From assembly GCF_001542625.1 (NCBI RefSeq), contig NZ_CP016279.1, positions 1-64,000 of the forward strand: a DNA stretch of 64,000 nucleotides, in the 5' to 3' direction. Origin of the DNA: Streptomyces griseochromogenes. Its GTDB lineage: Bacteria > Actinomycetota > Actinomycetes > Streptomycetales > Streptomycetaceae. Below, one piece after another: positions 59,349-64,000 of this stretch. Positions within the stretch are counted from its first letter, which is position 1. Each line of letters begins with the position of its first letter. Under the pieces are notes generated by a model. It was not told the DNA's origin. It saw nothing but the letters and a program-made list of their open reading frames with translations, and made no database searches. The position numbers and the translations under genes are program-made.

Positions 59349-59864
59349 CTACTTCCGCAGCTCGATTACGGTCTTGCCGATGCGGATCGGCGCGCCCGGC
59401 TGGATCGGCGTGGGAGTCGTCAGCCGGGAACGGTCCAGGTAGGTGCCGTTGGTGGAGCCGAGATCCTCGACGATCCACTGGCCGTCGCGGTCCGGGTAGA
59501 TCCTGGCATGCCGGCTGGAGGCGTAGTCGTCGTCCAGCACGATCGTGGAGTCGTGCGCCCGGCCCAGAGTGATGGTCTGGCCCTGCAGCGCGACGGTGGT
59601 ACCGGTCAGTGTGCCTTCGGTCACGACCAGCTTGGTGGGGGCGTTGCGGCCCCGTCGGCCGCCGCCCTGCTGGCCGCGCTGCTGCGGGGGCGCCGACTGT
59701 TGCCGGGCCGCCTGCTGCGGGCGCGCGGCTTCCCTACGCGATCCGCGCTGGGTGACACGCGTACCGAACAGGTCGCTCCGGATGACCTGCACGGCCACGA
59801 TCACGAACAGCCACAGTACGGCCAGGAAACCCAGCCGCATGACCGTGAGGGTCAGCTCTGACAT
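59349..59864 (-). CDS. fhaB: FHA-domain protein FhaB (FipA/FtsZ-interacting type)
   Basis: A 171-residue protein with an N-terminal transmembrane segment (about 10-28), a Gln/Arg-rich linker and a C-terminal FHA phosphothreonine-binding domain (LGRAHDSTIVLDDDYASSRHARI, GSTNGTYLD). ATG 59864. It lies between the phosphatase and the second FHA gene and is a likely PknB substrate in the cell-wall signalling operon. Confidence 0.94.
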   Translation of the reverse strand: MSELTLTVMRLGFLAVLWLFVIVAVQVIRSDLFGTRVTQRGSRREAARPQQAARQQSAPPQQRGQQGGGRRGRNAPTKLVVTEGTLTGTTVALQGQTITLGRAHDSTIVLDDDYASSRHARIYPDRDGQWIVEDLGSTNGTYLDRSRLTTPTPIQPGAPIRIGKTVIELRK

Positions 59865-59874
59865 TGCCCCCGCT

Positions 59875-60732
59875 TCACCCTTCGGCTTGCCGGTAAATGA
59901 TGGTGGTGCTGCCCACGACGATCCGCGAGCCGTCGCGGAGCGTAGCGCGAGTGGTGTGCTGCCCGTCCACCACGATGCCGTTGGTGGAGCCGAGATCCTG
60001 GATCGTCGAAGGCGTCCCGGTCCGGATCTCGCAGTGCCGGCGTGAGACGCCGGGGTCGTCGATCCGCACGTCGGCCTCGGTGCTGCGGCCCAGTACGAGC
60101 GTCGGGCGGGAGATCTGGTGGCGGTTGCCGTTGATCTCGATCCAGTGGCGGGTGCGGCCGCCGCTCGCCGGGGCGGCCGCGGGCCGCTGAGCGGCGGGCT
60201 GGGGGTAGCCGTGGCCACCGGAGCGGGCGCCGGAGGGCGGCGCCGAGGGCATCGGGGGCGCTCCGGCGGGAGCGGCGGGCGGGTAGCCGTAGCCGCCCGG
60301 GGCGCCCTGGCCGGGCCGGCCGGCGGGCGGTGCCGGAGCGGCGCCCTGCTGGTCGGCGGAGGAGGCGAGGGTGCGCGAGCGCACCCGGTACAGGCCGGTG
60401 TCGAGGTCGTCCGCCTTCTCCAGGTTGACCTTGATCGGGCCCATGAAGGTGTAGCGCTGCTGCTTGGCGTAGTCGCGCACCATGCCGGCCAGCTCGTCGC
60501 CGAGCTGCCCGGAGTAGGGGCTGAGGCGCTCGAAGTCCGGCGCGCTCAGCTCCACGATGAAGTCGTTGGGGACCACGGTCCGGTCCCGGTTCCAGATGGT
60601 CGCGTTGTTGTCGCACTCCCGCTGGAGCGCGCCGGCGATCTCCACCGGCTGGACCTCGGACTTGAAGACCTTGGCGAAGGTGCCGTTGACCAGACCTTCG
60701 AGACGCTGCTCGAACTTCTTCAGGACTCCCAT
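59875..60732 (-). CDS. fhaA: DUF3662/FHA-domain protein FhaA
   Basis: A 285-residue soluble protein. The DUF3662 domain (about 1-120, MGVLKKFEQRLEGLVNGTFAK...) is followed by a Gly/Pro-rich linker (about 125-190) and an FHA domain (VLGRSTEADVRIDDPGVSRRHCEI, GSTNGIVVDG). In mycobacteria its counterpart binds phosphorylated MviN to control peptidoglycan synthesis. It is the first gene of the leftward fhaA-fhaB-pstP-ftsW-pbpA-pknB operon. Confidence 0.95.
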   Translation of the reverse strand: MGVLKKFEQRLEGLVNGTFAKVFKSEVQPVEIAGALQRECDNNATIWNRDRTVVPNDFIVELSAPDFERLSPYSGQLGDELAGMVRDYAKQQRYTFMGPIKVNLEKADDLDTGLYRVRSRTLASSADQQGAAPAPPAGRPGQGAPGGYGYPPAAPAGAPPMPSAPPSGARSGGHGYPQPAAQRPAAAPASGGRTRHWIEINGNRHQISRPTLVLGRSTEADVRIDDPGVSRRHCEIRTGTPSTIQDLGSTNGIVVDGQHTTRATLRDGSRIVVGSTTIIYRQAEG

Positions 60733-61120
60733 GGGGCACCTCCTCCGTCGCTGCCGCTGTGTCTTGCCCTGCTCTAGTGCCGTTGTCTTGCCCGGTACTG
60801 CTTACTGATCGTATCTACGCGCCCGGCAATCAGCCGGTTCCCCCAGCGGCTCCCCTTCGAACTCTTCCTGGCATGGATCGTAGAGGCGGCCGGAGACCAG
60901 TGTCCCGCACCCGGCTGTGGACCCGGTCCGCCTCCTGGGCAGATCCCCGGGACCGGTACGAGGTTGATACGTGACCAGGCATGCGCTGAGACGTACGCGG
61001 GTACGAGGGTGCGGCCGGGCGCCGGGAAAGGGATGTGAACCCACCCCGTACGACGTGCTAATGTTCTGGATGTCGGAAGGGGCCAGCCCACAAGGGCCGA
61101 AGCCGGAAGACACACCCAAT
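60733..61120. promoter_or_regulatory. Divergent promoter region of the fhaA operon and tRNA-Leu
   Basis: A 388-bp gap with no credible gene. It should hold the leftward fhaA-pknB operon promoter and the rightward tRNA-Leu promoter. GTGCTAATGTTCTGGATG around 61052-61070 is relatively AT-rich and could be the tRNA -10 region. Nothing more specific is visible. Confidence 0.4.
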
Positions 61121-61204
61121 GCGCGGGTGGCGGAATAGGCAGACGCGCTGGATTCAGGTTCCAGTGCCCGCAAGGGCGTGGGGGTTCAACTCCCCCCTCG
61201 CGCA
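61121..61204 (+). tRNA. tRNA-Leu(CAG)
   Basis: An 84-nt class II tRNA with a long variable arm. The acceptor GCGCGGG pairs with CTCGCGC (61197-61203) with A discriminator. The anticodon loop ATTCAGG gives CAG. The variable arm TGCCCGCAAGGGCG and T-arm GGGGGTTCAACTCCCCC are present. Confidence 0.96.
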
Positions 61205-61229
61205 CAAGAGAAACCGATGAAACGGGTCT

Positions 61230-61267
61230 CTGCAGGTGACGAAAGTCACCGCAGGGGCCCTTTTCTC
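61230..61267 (+). terminator. Terminator of tRNA-Leu
   Basis: A hairpin CTGCAGGTGAC / GTCACCGCAG with a GAAA loop and one bulge, followed by GGGCCCTTTTCTC. Confidence 0.75.
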
Positions 61268-61336
61268 GTTGTGTCCGGGTTTGTGAGGGATCCCACAGCC
61301 TGGTGAGGACGCAGCCGGCCCCGTCCGTGAGCTATT

Positions 61337-62036
61337 TCACGGGCGGGGCCAGCGTTTTGCCGCGGGTGATGTCGAGTTGTTACGCGGGGGCCTGCCCGGC
61401 TGGGCGGCGGGTGCGAGGTGGCCGGTCGGGGTCCAGGTCTTCGGTTCTCTTGCCTGACGACGGTGGTGGGTACGCCGTGGTGGGCGTTCGCCCCCGGGGG
61501 CAGGGTCTCCAGCGACTTCTTGATCTTGCGGCGGTCGGCGTGAGCCGGTTGGAAGGCGAGCGGGGTTCTTACCGAGGGCCAGGGCGGGGAGGACTTCGAC
61601 GAGGTGGGCGTCGTAGCCGAAGAGGTACTTCCTCGGAGAGGTCTTCTTGCCGGTCCCGGAAGCCTTGGCTTCGCTCTGCTCGGCGGACGACAGGCGCATG
61701 GAGTTGGCGACCGGCGCATCGGTGTCCTCGTGGTCGCCTTCGCGTGCGTACCAGCCGGCGTCCGGGGCCGTGGCGAGCTCCGGCCCGTTCGTACGGTGGC
61801 CGTGAGAGAGGGTACGGACCGATGTGGCGTCCGCACCCGAGGAGACCTCCGCCAGGTCGTCGACGTCCGCTGCCGCTGTCAGGTTGTTGGCTTCCGTTCG
61901 TGAGAGATGCCCGTTGGACGTCGGCGGTGAGGGGTTCATCGCGTCCTCCATCGCGTGGAAGAGCCGGCGGACGGCGGCGCAGGCCGCCTCGAACCCCCTG
62001 CCGTCGTCTTCGTACTCGGAGATGGCCCCACCCCAA
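61337..62036 (-). pseudogene. Decayed transposase-like fragment
   Basis: The leftward frame from about 62036 reads ISEYEDDGRGFEAACAAVRR..., then DAGWYAREGDHED and PRKYLFGYDAHLVEVLP. These resemble the DxxAGWY..REGDH...K-x-x-x-GY-x-x-x-L blocks of DDE transposases. The match then breaks and a sister frame continues (TPLAFQPAHADRRKIKK) from about 61560, suggesting a frameshift. There is no clear start, no terminal repeats and only part of a catalytic core. It lies just after tRNA-Leu, a common insertion point. An unrelated hypothetical gene is possible. Confidence 0.4.
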
Positions 62037-62325
62037 GGACCCCCGGAAGCACTGTGGACAGTTACCTCATCGACCTCGAGCCGGTGAAGCCGGGCGCGAC
62101 CTGCTGACGCCGCGACGCCGCGACGCCGCGGAGCCGTCGATCCGTCAGCTTCTGCCGAAGCCTGTTGCGGAACGACCTCACCAGGTCCGTTTCCCCCGCG
62201 GCCAGGGCGCCCCCGGCCGATCGGCTGAGGTACGCCGCCAACCGGCGGGTTCTCCGTTCCGGCCGTCCGGAGAAGGCTCCCGCGGGGGTACGCATGGATC
62301 GGGGCATGCGACGAGCGGAGCGCAC

Positions 62326-62994
62326 GTGATCCGGGTACTGGTGGTCGATGACGAAGCCCTGATCCGCATGGGTTTCACACACATCCTCAACACGGCCAAC
62401 GACATCGAGGTCGTCGCGGCGGTATCCGGTGGCCAGGCCGTGGGCACGGTGCGGGAGCTGCAGCCCGACGTCGTCCTGCTCGACATCCGGATGCCGGACG
62501 TGGACGGGCTCACGATTCTGGCCGACCTCCGGCGCATGCCGCAGGCTCCGGTGGTCGCCATGCTCACCACCTTCGACACCGACGAATACGTGGCGGCCGC
62601 CCTGCGGTCGGGCGCCGCCGGATTCCTGCTCAAGGACACCGACCCCGAGCAGCTTCCCCACCTTGTGCGCACCCTGGCCGAGGGAGGGACCGTGCTGTCG
62701 TCCGGGGTCACCCGCCTGGTGGTGGACGGCTACCTCGACAGCAGCGTTCGTGAGCCCACCGCCGTCCGTCTCACCGCCCGGCTGACCGAGCGCGAGCGTG
62801 CCGTGCTCGTCCTCATGGCCGAAGGACTCGCCAACACCGACATCGGCGAACGGCTGCATCTGAGCACCGGCACCATCAAGGGGCATGTCACCAACGTGCT
62901 CGGCAAACTGCAGGTCAGCAGCCGCGTCCAGGCGGTTCTGATCGCCGAGCGCGCGGGCCTGCTCACTCCGGCGCCGGACGAGGGAGCCCGGTGA
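62326..62994 (+). CDS. NarL/LuxR-family response regulator
   Basis: A 222-residue regulator. The receiver domain (1-120) has phospho-acceptor Asp53 (VVLLDIRMPD), the acidic pair DDEA, conserved Thr (MLTTFD) and Lys (LLKDTD). A LuxR-type HTH lies at about 155-205 (LTERERAVLVLMAEGLANTDIGE). GTG 62326. The stop overlaps the GTG of the kinase gene, its cognate partner. Target genes are not in the window. Confidence 0.94.
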   Translation: MIRVLVVDDEALIRMGFTHILNTANDIEVVAAVSGGQAVGTVRELQPDVVLLDIRMPDVDGLTILADLRRMPQAPVVAMLTTFDTDEYVAAALRSGAAGFLLKDTDPEQLPHLVRTLAEGGTVLSSGVTRLVVDGYLDSSVREPTAVRLTARLTERERAVLVLMAEGLANTDIGERLHLSTGTIKGHVTNVLGKLQVSSRVQAVLIAERAGLLTPAPDEGAR

Positions 62995-64000
62995 GCCCCC
63001 GACGGCCGCCGGCTCTGGTGCTCGACCTCGCCCTCGCCGGGTTCGCGCTGGCGGACGTGTGGTTTCACGTCGACGTCGAGGACCAGCCGGCCGCTGCCTT
63101 CGCGTTGCTCGGCGCCCTCGCTCTGATGCTGCGTCGTCGACTGCCCCTGACGACCTTCGTCCTCACGCTCCTCACCGCTCTGGTCACCGACGCGGTGGTC
63201 GCCCCCATGGCCGCGCTGTACACGCTCTCCTCGCTCAACCGCCACCGCCTCCTGCTGGCCGGCTGCGCGCTGATCTACGCGATCATCGACTTCCTGCCCT
63301 GGCCGTGGTCGTCCCTGGACGCCACCGAACTGTCCCAGACGAACAACCTCTTCCACCTCACTTACACCCTGGCCACCGCGGCCGCCCCCGTCTTCCTCGG
63401 CCAACTCGTCCAGGCCCGACGCGAACTGTCCCTGCGGCTCGCCGACATCTTCGAGGCTCGCGAGCACGAACGGCTGCTGACCGCCCAGAGCGTTCTGGCG
63501 AAGGAACGCGCCCAGCTCGCCCGGGAGATGCACGATGTGGTCTCCCATCAGGTCAGCCTCATCGCCGTACAGGCAGGAGCGCTTCAAGTGGGCAGCCGGG
63601 ACGCCGAAACGAGACAGGCTGCCGCCACGATCCGCCGCCTGAGCGTGCAGACCCTCGAAGAATTGCGGCACATGGTCAGCGTTCTGCGGGCTTCCGGCAG
63701 CAGGCCCACGGAGCTCACCCCGCAGCCTTCCCTCGCCGACCTGGAGCATCTGGTCGAGGCCAGCGGTATCGAAGCGAAGCTGGAGACCGACCTGCCCGAG
63801 GAACTTCCGCCCACGGTCCAGCGCGCTGTGTACCGCACCGTCCAGGAAGCGTTGACCAACGTCCGCAAACACGCCCCCGGCGCCACCGCGACCGTCCGCA
63901 TCGACCACAGGAACGGTGGCCTCTACGCCACGGTCACCAACACCGCCCCCACCCGACGTGCGGTCGCCCTGCCGAGCGCCCACCATGGCCTGGCCGGCCT
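62991..64000 (+). CDS. Sensor histidine kinase, NarL partner type (truncated by window end)
   Basis: The first 336 residues of a two-component kinase. About five transmembrane segments in the first 140 residues have no large external loop, so it likely senses within the membrane. A coiled-coil linker leads to the HisKA_3 dimerisation domain with phospho-acceptor His181 (REMHDVVSHQVSLIAVQAG). The ATPase domain starts with the N-box QEALTNVRKHAPG. The G boxes lie past 64000. GTG 62991 overlaps the regulator's stop (GTGA). Such kinases are the DesK/NarX-like group in Streptomyces. Confidence 0.92.
   Translation, partial: MSPRRPPALVLDLALAGFALADVWFHVDVEDQPAAAFALLGALALMLRRRLPLTTFVLTLLTALVTDAVVAPMAALYTLSSLNRHRLLLAGCALIYAIIDFLPWPWSSLDATELSQTNNLFHLTYTLATAAAPVFLGQLVQARRELSLRLADIFEAREHERLLTAQSVLAKERAQLAREMHDVVSHQVSLIAVQAGALQVGSRDAETRQAAATIRRLSVQTLEELRHMVSVLRASGSRPTELTPQPSLADLEHLVEASGIEAKLETDLPEELPPTVQRAVYRTVQEALTNVRKHAPGATATVRIDHRNGGLYATVTNTAPTRRAVALPSAHHGLAG

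Overview
The window is very GC-rich actinobacterial DNA with strong third-position GC, GTG starts and ATGA-type gene overlaps. It contains the replication-origin core dnaA-oriC-dnaN-gnd-recF-gyrB-gyrA together with crgA, class E sortases and pknB-pbpA-ftsW-pstP-fhaB-fhaA. That gene set, the long proline-rich DnaA linker and the many DnaA boxes point to a Streptomyces or a close relative, with the window starting at dnaA in the middle of the linear chromosome.

Layout. 1-13.1 kb: conserved replication block (dnaA, oriC, dnaN, gnd, recF, DUF721, gyrB, gyrA, DUF3566 protein) ending at tRNA-Ile(GAT). 13.1-20.1 kb: accessory stretch with a large HTH/P-loop/WD40 protein, an Ala-rich protein, a small protein and an orphan ferredoxin behind a palindromic operator, and a UTRA protein lacking its DNA-binding domain. 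A hairpin resembling the tRNA-Ile terminator closes it. 20.1-25.1 kb: small conserved genes (DLW-39 type protein, a Ser/Thr kinase with a C-terminal anchor, an HTH protein) and tRNA-Ala(TGC). 25.1-44.97 kb: a genomic island of about 19.8 kb. It is bounded by two copies (38/39 identical) of the hairpin that terminates tRNA-Ala. 45.1-60.7 kb: conserved cell-envelope and division block. 61.1-64 kb: tRNA-Leu(CAG), a decayed transposase-like fragment and a two-component system whose kinase runs off the window.

The island is the most interesting part. Ten co-directional, largely overlapping genes (27.0-35.8 kb) encode an alpha/beta-hydrolase, a free-standing adenylation enzyme, a free-standing carrier protein, an acyl-CoA-dehydrogenase-like enzyme that keeps an isovaleryl-CoA-dehydrogenase-type Glu, a second relative with neither known catalytic Glu, a flavin reductase, a complete aspartate decarboxylase PanD, an SDR, an EctD-like Fe(II)/2-oxoglutarate dioxygenase and a zinc alcohol dehydrogenase. 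By my reading this is a pathway that loads an amino acid on a carrier protein and then oxidises it, with beta-alanine supply or PanD self-resistance built in. I cannot match it to a characterised pathway. Downstream come an exporter, regulators and a second group (NudC-like hydrolase, DJ-1/Hsp31-like protein, methylglyoxal synthase, old-yellow-enzyme reductase, FabG-like SDR, GalE-like epimerase), suggesting deliberate production and handling of a reactive carbonyl.

All calls come from reading motifs by eye. Family-level calls in the core are secure; substrates in the island are inference.
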